Source: Phoma sp. XZ068
Lineage: Eukaryota; Ascomycota; Dothideomycetes; Pleosporales; Didymellaceae
DNA length: 64,000 nucleotides
NCBI GenBank assembly: GCA_004835665.1
Contig: RBKR01000013.1
Span: 1,302,001-1,366,000, forward strand
Reading direction: 5' to 3'
Every line of letters starts with the position of its first letter. The stretch's first letter is position 1. Below are positions 25,969 through 36,671 of the stretch, in pieces. The translations under genes were made by a program, and so were the position numbers. Below the pieces are notes generated by a model, which saw only the letters and a program-made list of their open reading frames with translations, was not told where the DNA came from and did not search any database.

Positions 25969-27890
25969 ATGAGTTCTAAGATTGAAGAAATTTCACATCC
26001 GGTCTCCATGACCTCGACTGAGCCTAGCAAATTCGCCCTCATTGTTCTTATTCTGGTATGAAAATGATTGCTCTCTCTTGCCGTTGTTATTGACATGTCC
26101 CCATCTAGGTGATCGCCTTTCCTATCGCACGTGCTATCTACAATATCACCTTACATCCTCTGGCTAAGATTCCTGGACCCAAATATGCGGGGATTTCTGA
26201 TGTAGGATATAGTCCCTTCCGTGGAGATATTTCTTGCAATTGGATTATCGCTTATTGTGTTAGGTATTCCTTTGCTGGACCATCTTTCGCGGACGCCTTT
26301 GTTGGGATATTGATGCGCTACACAAAAAATACGGTAAGCCTTGACAATGCCTTCGCGTCACAATACTCACACTGCTTTAGGCCCCGTTGTTCGGCTTGCA
26401 ACCAACCAAGTCTCATTCTCTAGTGTAAAGGCCATCAAGGACATCCACACCCCTGTTGGGAAAGCCAACACTTTCATCAAGGGTCCCTTCTATAGCACAC
26501 CAGACGTTAAGGCACATCTAGTCAGCGACCCTGACATAGACCATCATGCCAAAACTCGAAAGGTCTTTGCTAATGCTTTCTCCACAAAAGCTCTCTCTGA
26601 GCAAGAGGCTCTTGTTCAAGGCCACATCACTGGCTTCCTACGGCAGCTCTATAAGCTGGGTAACACCAATGATGGTCTGAACATGAGTCGTTGGTTTGAA
26701 CTTGTCTCCTTCGATATCATTTCTGACTTGATGTTCGGAAAGTCCTTTGAATCGGTCCAAGCTGGTGAGACTCGACAAACTCTTGGTATACAACAGCTCG
26801 TGCTGACTGATACTTCAAAGGTATTGCGCATCCCATGGTGTCGATCATGCTGGAAGGCGTATTTTGGGGTACAAGGTTGTCGCTTCTATTACGGCTGTCG
26901 CCCCTTTTCGGCCCGCTTCTTCCTCTACTTGCAAAAGACCAAACAAAAAAGCGGATGAAGTTCCTTGAGTACACCCGAAACGCCGTGAAGACTCGCGTAA
27001 ACACCAAGACCGACCGACCAGACTTCATGACCAATGTTTTGAGGGATGATAAGCAAAAGTTCCTTGACGAGGACGACTTGGTGTCCAACGCTCAAATCAT
27101 CCTGTGAGCACTGCCTTTCTTTTGTCAGTATCTTCTGGGGTAGCCTATTTGCTGACCAAAGTAGGATCGCTGGGAGTGAGACGATAGGGACATTCTTTGC
27201 TGGCACTACCTACTGGCTCCTGAAAACCCCAAAAGCCTATGAAAAACTGAAGGAAGAAATTCGCGCGAAATTCTCATCACTCGATGAGATCACCTCCGCT
27301 TCAGTTGGCTCTTTGCCTTACTTGAATGCTGTGATCGACGAAGGTCTTCGAATCTTTCCTCCGGTACCTTTACGTATGTGATGATATTATCGTTGCTGAG
27401 TTGAATCAAATACGCTGACCTAGCGCAGCCTTCGAAAGAATATCTCCCGGCGCTATGGTCGACGGAGTATATATGCCTAGAGGTGTAAGTACTCCTCCAC
27501 CTGAGACTACAACAGTATAGTTTCATACACTAACGCTCCGCTCCTATGAAACAGACCCGGGTTGCTTTCAACGGTATCAGTGAATCAAGAAGCGAAGAAT
27601 ACTTCCATGACGCACACAATTTCATTCCAGAGCGCTGGATTGACGAAGACTGCTCCGATACTAAGGCCGCGAGCCAACCTTTCATCATGGGCACAAGGGG
27701 CTGCATCGGCCGCAACCTTGCTTACATGGAGATGCGCATAACGCTTGCAAAGATGCACTTTCTCTTCGATTTACAGTATGTCGGCGACGAAAGTCTTGAC
27801 TGGGACAGAGATTGTCGCATGTGGACTCTCTGGAGCAAACCAGATTTACCTATTAAGTTTTCACTTAGAGAAGGTGTTGCACCACCCTAG
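25969..27890 (+). CDS. Cytochrome P450 monooxygenase
   Basis: Eight exons: 25969-26055, 26109-26201, 26264-26333, 26381-26764, 26821-27103, 27165-27373, 27429-27484 and 27555-27890, giving 505 residues in one frame. N-terminal membrane anchor (FALIVLILVIAFPIARAIY) then the Pro-rich hinge HPLAKIPGPKY. LHKKYGPVVRLATNQVSF, the I-helix segment (AGSETIGTFFAGTTYW), ExxR motif (IDEGLRIFPP), PERW and the haem loop FIMGTRGCIGRN with its Cys are all present. The fourth intron (26765-26820) has a consensus donor and a TGCTGAC branch site; without it the frame breaks. The gene is expected to encode an ER-bound oxidase of specialised metabolism; substrate unknown. Confidence 0.9.
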
Positions 27891-30401
27891 AACCCCAGCG
27901 CAGTATACTATAGATTGGAGTTTAATTTCATAGCCTTTGTACTACTTATAGATATACCTATATGTCGCAGTATGTGATCAAGGGATCCTGATCGGAACCA
28001 CGTGGAGGCCGCATAAAAAGGGGTGATCTAGGAGAGACACAAAGTAGGCTACCCCCAAGTAGATTGGGATTAGACATATGAGCCTGGAGTATAGTACTAG
28101 GTTAGAGGAATGTGATCACTTCTTTCTCAACCTCGATCAAATAATCCAAGTCTCTCGATCCACAACACTATTAATTGTATACGAGTGGTGCCTATCAAAG
28201 CGCGCGGAGAAAGGGACATCGAGCCCAAGCCGCAGGTTGCCATTGACGTGTCTGTGAAGCCGGAGGTACAGGAGGTGTTGTACAAGGACTTCGAAGAGGC
28301 GTGCAGGGTGGCCTACTGTTCGCACTTACTTGTGCAGGCGACGTCCCCGTACTCCAAGCCTGGGCCACAGGAAGTTTATCTCGAGCGGCGCAATGGCTTC
28401 GTCACGCTTAAGCTGGTCGCAGAGCCCAAGTACGACCCCCTACGGAACGTATCCGTGCCTCAGCATTACTTGGCTGGTAGCCGAGGCGGTGCGCACTAAA
28501 TCACCGGGTCTGTATCTGGAGAAGTCCTTGCAATGGTTCATCACCCAATTAGGGCTTAGTTGTGGGGTAGGGAAGAAAGGGCCCGGGCCGTGCGCTTGAA
28601 CTTCTGCAGCAGACGGGCCACCGGTCCGCGGACGCCACGCGGGTACATCCGTCGCGACGCTCTTTAAGACAACGCCACTACTGAAATTGGGCTGTGACTT
28701 CTACAGAATCGTGCGCGCACGACTATCAACCATAGTATGTTCGTGATGCTGAGGCATTAGTTCGCTGGACGGTAGCGTCTATGTAACGCGGGGCGCGCGG
28801 ACTGACGCGAGGAGCCGCATTGTCGACTAAGCCAGCAAACACCGCCGCCCCAATTCATCTGCGTCCATATCGCTTGCGCCACGCCTTTAGAATGCCACAT
28901 CACGAGGCGTCAATGAGAGACAGTGAGACGGTCTCTGCCGCCGCGCTCGGTCACAAATGTACGAAGTCTGTGGCACGATAAGCCCGCAAAACCGATTAAG
29001 TGCGCGAGGAGGTCATCGAAGCAGCGATGAACCTGTAGTTACTGTTCGTTTCAGAGGTGCTTGTCATAATGTTGAATTCTTAACGCACACAAAGTCCGCG
29101 CAAAACGTCAAAACGGTATCCTGGCCGCAGGTGACAGAATCACGGCACCTTTGCAATTGAAACGGAACGATTGTCAATTTGTACACTACACCTTTGGGGG
29201 CGGCATACCATGAGCATACTCCAGCACCGAAAATGCGCAGATTGGAAACCTAATCCCTACTTTGAAAGCAGGCCGCATTACACACGATCCAAACGTCAAA
29301 ATCGTTTGTTAGCTGGCAAAGCTCTGCGACAACGTTCATTGTCGCGGGCGCGATGTGTTTTCTCTTCTAAGAAACGTTGGCTTGTCAGTTCGTTACACTC
29401 ATAACCTGAACATTAGCAGACCCCTACGCTTCACTACTGCTCGGTTTTTTTACGTCCATACTGTAAAGGACAAAGTGTCTTTTCCCCCCTGCAAAGGGGT
29501 GGGAGTCTGTCGATCTCGGCATCGGCTCGTCGTAAAGGGAAAACACTGCCTTTTCTTGCCATCACGAAGGTCGAGGAGTCCATTTAAGTCTATTGGGTGA
29601 AACTGATCGTTACTTTACTGTGGCAGAAGGTCGGATCTGGCGGAAAGTACAGCCAACCATCGTTGCTGTTAGGGCCGCTCGTGGCTGTCTGATGCTTAAG
29701 ATAGGTGTACTTGAAAAACCCGGAAGCGTGGGTTTGAATACCGACGTTTGGGTCAAAAACGTTGGCATTACCGCACGTGGTATCATGGTTACTTCTCCCA
29801 CCCATTGAGCTGGTAGAAACAACCCGCTTTCCAACGCTTTGGTAGAACGAACCAGGAACGATCAGGCTGCCGCAAGCTTTGAAAAGGGCATGGCCTCTCC
29901 CAAAACCGTTCTAGTCTCTTGCCGTATCTCTTCCATGGGCGCTAACGTGTACACTTCCACCCGGGCTCACGCACTATCGAAGCGAGTTTGTGGATACTGT
30001 GATCGGCGGCATATGTATTGCCGGCATTCTATGCTACGATCAAGGAACGGGCAGCGGCGATGCCTCGATTTGGGACGAAGGATGCGCCAACTTCACGCGC
30101 CGGAGTGGCACAGTTACCCGGTCGCCGATCCCTGGCCCCGCAAGACGGCTTTGTAATAATCATACACCTTCGGCGATCTATGATTCTACAGAACGTGATC
30201 GAATCCACAGTTTCATTTCCACTGGGCTATAGGATCGGCGACTAGGCCTTTAATGGTAATCTCGATTACTCTAAACATCGTTCGGAAAAGAAGCTGCACT
30301 CAAAATGAAAGCCATAAACACATAGTGCAGTGCTTCGAGATCCGCAACCCCGACGCTTCTGCTGGCCCTCCACACCCATCTTGCCTGACTGTCTTTGTTC
30401 A
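27891..30401. other. Gene-poor spacer, possibly decayed sequence
   Basis: Apart from one biased open frame at 28185-28499, I see only short frames in 28.6-30.3 kb with no family motif. No terminal repeats or transposase motifs were found. Confidence 0.45.
28185..28499 (+). CDS. Unidentified open frame, possible gene fragment
   Basis: About 104 codons with strongly GC-ending third positions, unlike the surrounding spacer (for example KPEVQEVLYKDFEEAC and QEVYLERRNGFVTLKLV). There is no ATG at the front, only GTG, and no splice partner that I could establish. No family is recognised. It could be a fragment of a real gene left in the spacer. Confidence 0.25.
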   Translation: MVPIKARGERDIEPKPQVAIDVSVKPEVQEVLYKDFEEACRVAYCSHLLVQATSPYSKPGPQEVYLERRNGFVTLKLVAEPKYDPLRNVSVPQHYLAGSRGGAH

Positions 30402-31845
30402 CTATGGATCGTCCGCCCAAAGCTCTATTGTTTCAATGTCTAGCTGTATCTCAAAAGTCTCCCTCTGCTCAGTTGGATGATAGAAGCCATCCTTGGCCTT
30501 GCCGTACGGCTTGTGCGGAAAAAGCACCTTATTTAAAGCTTCGTCCAAATCCAAAGCTGCACCTTGGTCTTTACACCGGAAAATAACTCCTCCATTGGAA
30601 ACAGACCAAACTGGCTTGTCTTGCTGGCCTCGAAATACGTCGTGAACCGGGCTTAATTGAAACAATGCAGCCTCTTCAGATCTTGATTCTACATCCTGAA
30701 TGTAAGGTCCGTCCAAGAGCGGGTGAAAATTGAAGACACCGAGAATACATATCTCGCCTGATACCATGCGACCCGAGAGAATGAGCAAGACGGGCTCTGA
30801 AAGGGGCCTGATACCCTGTACTAATCCGGAAACCGTTGGCCGGGTCAAACATGAGTAGGTTTGGAAGCGCCGGATGTCGGCCATACATATTGAATCAGAC
30901 AGAAAGTTTTCAAGCTGAGCCATATGAGGGAGCGTGAGGATAGCTCCAGAATCAGCAACCAGATGGCAACCTATATTGCCACCGAGCGGAGAAAGCTGAT
31001 CAAAAAAGATTATACTCAGCAAGCTAGATAGAGGATCCAAACGATGGGGCTGCAAGGAGGTCAGTACACGTGGAATTTAATGTATAATACCCGCCACCTA
31101 CGTGCAATTCAAATATTGCAAAGTGAAACATTGACCATGCGATCCCCTTCGGATGGAATGGATCAATAGAAGGTTGGCCGTGCGACTGCTGATAAAAGCT
31201 TGCAGTCACGCAATGCACAACTGACTTGACATCGTCGTCACTTTCCAACATATTACCTCGGAAGTTAGTCACCAGTAATAAAGTGAGGAAGAATTCCAAA
31301 CGATGCCTCGGTATAGCCAGGTCGTACAGTGACGATGAACTTTCGTGCAGGTCTTTCGCGAGCTCACGAAAGGCATCGCGGCTTGGCTCAGCAAAACCAG
31401 GAGGTATGTGAGGCTGGGTCGATACAAGTACATCTAAAACATACTGATACATTTCATCTCCGTCCTTGTCGAAATTCATTCCTGCATCCTAGAAGTCGTA
31501 TATCTGCTCAGCTGGGAAGGTAGTAAGATTATGAACTGCCAATGAATGCTCAGCCCTAACATCAAAGGGCACCTTAGGACTGTCTTGTGGGTTTGCTAGG
31601 GTTTGAAAGACGAGCCTGATATGATCAGCTGGACTTCTGATGCGGTGACCGACAGTTGCATCATTGACGGATCGTTCTCGACTAGGTAGCATCCACATCA
31701 AGGCGCGCCTCAAATCTAGGAGTGCTAGACGAGTTGGAGGTGGTGATATTGGCTGTAGCGGAATTTGGCTTAGGTAGCAAATATTGTTGAACAGAGCTCG
31801 AACGGCTAATATCATCGTGGGCGGCAGAGCGATCTTAGAGAGCAC
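30402..31845 (-). CDS. TLDc-domain protein, 5' end apparently frameshifted
   Basis: Readable exons 31845-31561, 31488-31102 and 31049-30402 give about 439 residues. The C-terminal part is a TLDc domain: HMAQLENFLSDS, LLILSGRMVSGEICILGVF, AALFQLSPVHDVFRGQ, WSVSNGGVIF, ALDLDEALNKVLF and a closing ETIELWADD. TLDc proteins in fungi act in oxidative-stress resistance and V-ATPase regulation. The 52-nt second intron has a perfect TACTGAC branch. An in-frame TAG at about 31489-31491 is best placed at the acceptor of the first intron. Upstream, coding-like sequence continues to about 31942 but changes frame at about 31899-31906, so the natural start is probably lost or further upstream. Confidence 0.6.
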
Positions 31846-31942
31846 GGATTTCGTGGACGTTGGTTCAGATATATAACCGTCGTTGTCGCAAAAGTCCGTT
31901 AAAGGTTCTATTCAGAGCAGCCACCTCCTCCGTGGAGAACCA
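31846..31942 (-). pseudogene. Frameshifted 5' coding remnant of the TLDc gene
   Basis: In the frame ending near 31906 the sequence reads FSTEEVAALNRTF. After one surplus base it continues as DFCDNDGYISEP and enters the downstream exon without a break. FS-x-E-E followed by an EF-hand-like D-x-DGYIS fits the N-terminus of fungal TLDc proteins. A TAA bounds the frame at about 31949, so an upstream exon or the start is missing. Confidence 0.45.
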
Positions 31943-31949
31943 ACTCGAT

Positions 31950-34010
31950 TAAGGTATGATCAAGGGTCTTTGTCAGATCGATTGCACAGGTGTTTTGTGT
32001 ATATGTGGAAAATGAGAAGGAAAGGAATGACGCTGTGTTGCAATCCATGTTACTAGTGTGGCGGTCTTCTAATGTTAAGGAGGTGGCGTGGGCTGTTAGC
32101 CTCGAAACTCCTGAAACACGGTTTACCAAGCTTGCAGCCCGTCCTCTCCTCGAAATGCGCGATCGCCTGCCCAACACCCTTTATTGACCTTCTGATTGAT
32201 TCTACTCCAGGGAACATGATTCTATTATAGCATATTGACGATTTGATCAAAGCCACTGATCTAGGTTGGGTCTCTTTGTTTGCTGACTTCGTATGCACCT
32301 ATCATGCATTCTTGCGCTGCATATACGCGGTGGTGATCTTGATAGTAAAACTCCTTGCGTCGATCGAAGGAGGAATTGCGGACAATGTACGGGGACCTTG
32401 TAGGCCTTAGCTCTATCATCTGGCTGATGGCCACAGATAATTCTTGTTCAGTTGCGGAGAATGTGTCGGCTCACTGATCTATTCCGCCCTCCTTTCGGCG
32501 CTTGGCATAGGCGCCAATGCCAGTGCTGTCACAGTAGGAACGGCCTCAAAGACTTTGACGCTGATTTTGCAATGAGTGCATACCAAACGCCGCGCCTGCC
32601 GCCAGAGCCCCAGCCGCAAGAACCCCCGGTGCAGTAATGCTCCACAAAGACTGGATGTTACAACAAGACAGCTGCAGCAGCTGCAACAGCGGGGAAGGGT
32701 TTCGCAGCCAGCAATTGGTATGTCTTTACTCTCATGGGTAACGATCCTACTACTGTCGAACGCAATGTTGATAGGCGAAGATAAAGATAAAAGCATCTTA
32801 CGTGGTCTCAAACGCCTTGAACCCAAATCTTCATTAAAAGCCAGGGCAGACATAGATGTGGTCAAAGCAGACAGCTGCTGGTAAAGGTTTCCTTTCAAAC
32901 ATGTCGAAGACTGGAACGGCATACTTTCAGGACAATAAATACAAGGACTACAGTGTTGACAGTAAGAAATCCCGACATACTACATTTCTCCAACTTCAAG
33001 AACGTGCATAAACACAGAGATAAGTTGCCAGAGATACCATACAATAGTAAAGATAACACAGTATCAATTCGAAAAGTTTTAGAAACACCAGGAGAAGGGG
33101 TGTATCACAGAAAGCATTCAAAATATCTACTGTCTCTTAAATTCTGTATCTATAAATCTATAAATCTAAGCTGACTGATGTGAGAGTGACTCAATCAGGT
33201 AGGTGCTAGATCATCGCCGAAGGGAGTCTGGGGTGCTGGCTTAGCCCGGTCGGCGCCTAACTTGCAGGGCGCGGAACTCGCAACTTCCAAATCCTGCCTT
33301 AATCCAGCACTGATCGGTGTTCGCGTATAGTCCTCCAAAGACTGAAAGCTATCAATATGCAGGCATGATAAAGAAGACGTTGAGAATGAATATGAGCGGC
33401 AAGGGCAAAAGTGAATCCCAGCGGTTCGTGTTGCAAAGCGGTCGGCATTTGATCTCATGCCTTCGGTGACGCAATATTGCCTTCCAATCACGCTGACCTT
33501 CCTAGCCGGCCACGTAGCTTCCACTGATAATTATCGGCCTAATTGTCTCGGAATCCTGTCTACAACCCTTGCGAACGACCCACAAAACTGCCGGCAGTCA
33601 TCTAAATTCTCATAAGCCCTTGCCCCTGCTAGCCTGAGTTTGGGTTATAAAGAACAGGCATGCAGCCATTTAAGACAGGCTTGACAACGATTACCCCGAG
33701 ATCTGACGATGCCCTGTCGTTAGCGACCAAGTAGGCTTGACGCAGGAAATCAGTATTAGACCAAGCATCAACTTCTCAAAGCACAGATTAATCTAAACAG
33801 CGTAGATTGGCCTTTTGTTGTGACAAGACGACCCTGCACTATTGCGTCTTTGGAACGGTATACGCTTTAAGGGATTTAAATACATCAGATGTAGTTACAG
33901 AGAAGTTATATACTCCAATCCTAGGCCCCTCATTTTCTCTACTGTAGCTTTCTCGATCTATAGCCAATGTGGGCTATACCGGAGCTATAATTAATGGATT
34001 ATTCCACTAA
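31950..34010. other. Gene-poor spacer
   Basis: Only short unmotivated frames on both strands. The stretch 33.5-34.0 kb is AT-richer. I can support no gene. Confidence 0.45.
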
Positions 34011-34782
34011 TCACGCAAACGCGCGATTAGGGAAGTAGTGCTGTACTGTCATGATCTCAGTTCCATTGAAAGTGCCTGGAGCCACAAAATCAATCATGTT
34101 GAGCCAGTCGTACTTAGGGGACGCAGTCTGTACACGACTGTTTGCTAAGATTAGCATCTGGAGATGATGATATTACAGCGCGACGGAGACTTACACAACG
34201 CCATTTTGGTTCTTGCGGAGTACGGCAACGCCAGTGTGCTTCACATAAGCCCAGTAGCCATCCTCAAGCCTTACAACATAATATATCACTACAACGAGGA
34301 ATTGTTAATTGTGTCTCATGTTGTTGTCCCGTAAGTACATACAGAGCTCAAGATAGTTAGTTCCAGGAGGAACAATGCCATCGTCATTGGCCCGAAGAAT
34401 CTCGCCAATTTGCTGACCCTTGGTGTCGTACCAATATCCTCTGAAGAACGATGTAATTAGCCCATGTATCAGAGGTCTTCCATGAGAAAACATACTCGCG
34501 ACTCCAAAAGCTAGTCTGGGTTCCAGATGGTGTTTCAATTGTGTGATTCTGAAGCAGTGATAAGTGATTATGCCACGATGTACCAGCCAACTTACTTACG
34601 TTGTTCAAGTCCCAGTCAATCTTAGCAGTGAAGGCAAGCTTCAGTTCAGGAGTTGATGGATTGCCAGTCCACTTGAGGCCTGGCTTCGAGGGAACAATTG
34701 CAGAAGATGCATGGGGGGTCGAACTGGCGGAAACGCCGAGACCGCAGCCAAGCAGCGCTGAAGCGATGGTGAAGAAGCGCAT
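34011..34782 (-). CDS. Small secreted DUF3237-like protein
   Basis: Five exons, 34782-34600, 34548-34496, 34440-34343, 34288-34195 and 34137-34011, give 184 residues with every phase matching. Signal peptide MRFFTIASALLGCGLGVSAS. The mature part has LKLAFTAKIDWDL, an ETPSG loop, GEILRANDDGIVPPGT, YYVVRLEDGYWAYVKHTGVAV and a C-terminal aromatic strand. This order of beta strands (core F-x-A-x-I, TPxG, then long paired strands with DGYW) resembles DUF3237 beta-barrels, but the match is from pattern only. The enzymatic role is unknown. Introns of 46-57 nt split a short gene into pieces too small for simple ORF scans. Confidence 0.75.
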
Positions 34783-34861
34783 TTTAACAAGTAGTATTGT
34801 CAAATTGTCCTTGAAGGGCTGATGAGGGCAGATGTAACTAGTGAAAGAAGTTAACAGAGCA

Positions 34862-34869
34862 CCTTTATA
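34862..34869 (-). promoter_or_regulatory. TATA box of the DUF3237-like gene
   Basis: TATAAAGG on the minus strand, about 80 nt upstream of the ATG at 34782. Confidence 0.5.
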
Positions 34870-35226
34870 CTTCGCTATGTTCTAACTGCAACTTCTTCGG
34901 CGAGTGCAATATCCATGATTCAGAATCCCTAGATATGCCAAGAATGTTGGAGGAGATGTTATATCAAAGCTCCCGTGAATGCAACCGAAAGGAATGCCGC
35001 GACTAAAGCTAGCATCTTGGAAGTGAAGGACAAGACTTCCTTCGGAAGGCGTTACTGAAGTGCTCACGACTCTTGCTGCCGTGTTGTACGTATGCACAGC
35101 GTCCTAGGGTCTCCGGGAATAAGTTGGTAATGTCATGTCACATTTGTCGTTGAAAACGTTAGGCCGAGTGAATTTTGCGTCATTTCTGTCTATATGCTAG
35201 GGAGACTACGACAGCACGGCTTCTAT

Positions 35227-35686
35227 CTACTGGTTCTCTTTCTGCTCAGCGCCTGCGACAGGCGATACCCACGACACTCGGTTCGCAACAAACAACTCGA
35301 CCGTTGGCTTTGCATCTTCGATCGCAGATCCGTCAATGGTACCCACTTTGATGATTCTAGTGTCACCAAATGTCTCGCTCTGACGCCAAAGCGTGGAACC
35401 ACAATCTCCACAGAAGTTGGATGTTATGATCTTGCCGCTTTCAGCCTTCTTGGGAAACGACTTTGGTGTCCCCTTTGTAACCGAGAAGCCCTCGGCTGGA
35501 ACAATGATGTTGGTCGAGTAAGTGGAGCCGGTAATCTTACGGCAATCGAGGCAGTGGCAAAGGGCCTGTATACCGACTCAGTTCGCCGCTGATGTTAAAA
35601 ATGCAGGACCGATTACGCACCTGGATCTGAACGTTGCCAGTAGACTTGATACGGACTGCCCCGCAGCAGCAACCTCCTTCAAGCAT
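35227..35686 (-). CDS. GFA-domain (glutathione-dependent formaldehyde-activating-like) protein
   Basis: Exons 35686-35621 and 35565-35227 give 134 residues. Zinc-binding Cys pattern of the GFA/CENP-V fold: GGCCCGAV at the start, CHCLDCRK in the middle and FCGDCGSTLW later. Splicing between VQIQ and ALCHC restores the domain. GFA proteins help bind or activate S-hydroxymethyl-glutathione or act on related thiol adducts; most fungal members are uncharacterised. At 134 residues it is a complete single-domain protein. It lies head-to-tail behind the DUF3237-like gene on the same strand, and a TATA box precedes it. Confidence 0.88.
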
Positions 35687-35787
35687 GGTGTCGGATTTAT
35701 GAATGTCTGAAGAATAATTTCTAGTGGTAGAAGTTTTGACGAAGTTGATGATGAGAGTTTCAGGTCTTTGGGAGCCACGGCAGGCCG

Positions 35788-35794
35788 ATTTATA
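35788..35794 (-). promoter_or_regulatory. TATA box of the GFA gene
   Basis: TATAAAT on the minus strand, about 102 nt upstream of the ATG at 35686. Confidence 0.5.
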
Positions 35795-36671
35795 CCACCA
35801 TTAAAGTTTCGTGAGCATGTCCTTGCTTGCGCCGCGTATCCCCACACGCCCGTTATGCCCAACCATGCAGTGAATATGTCGATCCAACTTGCTCAAGTCC
35901 CATTTCTTCTGTGGCAACTACCTAGGAAGTTCAAACATCAAGCAAGTATTCCGGGCACCGATATGCATGCTGCGGTGCAGTCAAAATTGGGTACATTGCC
36001 GTCCCCCAATAGGATTATTAGCCACTTTCGCGCGACACGGGGGTTTTCAGCCTCTGTTAGTGGCCAACAACCCCCATTTAAGCCCATGTCGCGAAAAGCG
36101 CTAACGGTCCGTTCCAGTGGCGGGAGCACTACAAGCAGGCCCGAAGTTTTTCCTCGAGCGCTTAGCACGATCCCGGTATTGCCGGTATATAGATCCGCTT
36201 ACGTGGCTTCCCAAATAGCAACAGTCTGCTTGTTTCGTGAGTGCCGGCTTCCTTCTCTGGGTCCAGTGCGCGTGCAACTACCTAGGGAAGCTTAGCGCTA
36301 GTGTGTCGCGTCATTTGGGTTGCATATGCTGTCAGATGGCCTGCTCGACGGCCAGATGCCATGTTCGCGGGCGGGCCGTCCCCGCGTGCGAGCTCGTGCT
36401 TTGCCAGCGGTCCCTAGTCATCCCCTGCATGCCCCACTTGCGGCTTCCGGCTTGCGGCTTTCGGCTTGCGGCTGGCGGAATAGTCATAGAACTCTCCGCA
36501 CGTGCAGCCATTGCAATTTAACATCGGTCCTTTCTTACTTACTGCTAGCGCTCTAGAACTTCACGTTATTGTCTCAGATGTCTCAACGATACGTTCTGGT
36601 ACCACTTGCGTTGTTTTCGCAGCCGCCTGATTGCAATTCACGAGAATCCAACATTGCTGCCAACTGCATCT
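35795..36671. other. Divergent promoter spacer
   Basis: Lies between the GFA gene and the MFS transporter. It includes a three-copy GC-rich tandem repeat (separate entry). No gene recognised. Confidence 0.5.
36437..36478. repeat. Imperfect 14-bp tandem repeat, three copies
   Basis: CTTGCGGCTTCCGG, CTTGCGGCTTTCGG and CTTGCGGCTGGCGG follow each other at 36437, 36451 and 36465. They lie about 200 bp before the transporter gene. Confidence 0.8.

Noticed and set aside
26765..26820. Frameshift pseudogene in the first P450
   Set aside because: A consensus GTGAGA donor, TGCTGAC branch site and AG acceptor define a 56-nt intron that restores the frame.
29839..30250. Overlapping plus-strand open frames as a real gene
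   Set aside because: Three frames are open at once without motifs or splice logic, typical of chance in GC-balanced DNA.
31489..31560. Nonsense mutation in the TLDc gene at the in-frame TAG
   Set aside because: The TAG coincides with a good acceptor, and a GTTAGG donor upstream gives a phase-0 intron that removes it.
32452..32922. Cys-rich minus-strand frame as a secreted protein
   Set aside because: No signal peptide and the hydrophobic pattern and codon bias do not fit coding sequence.
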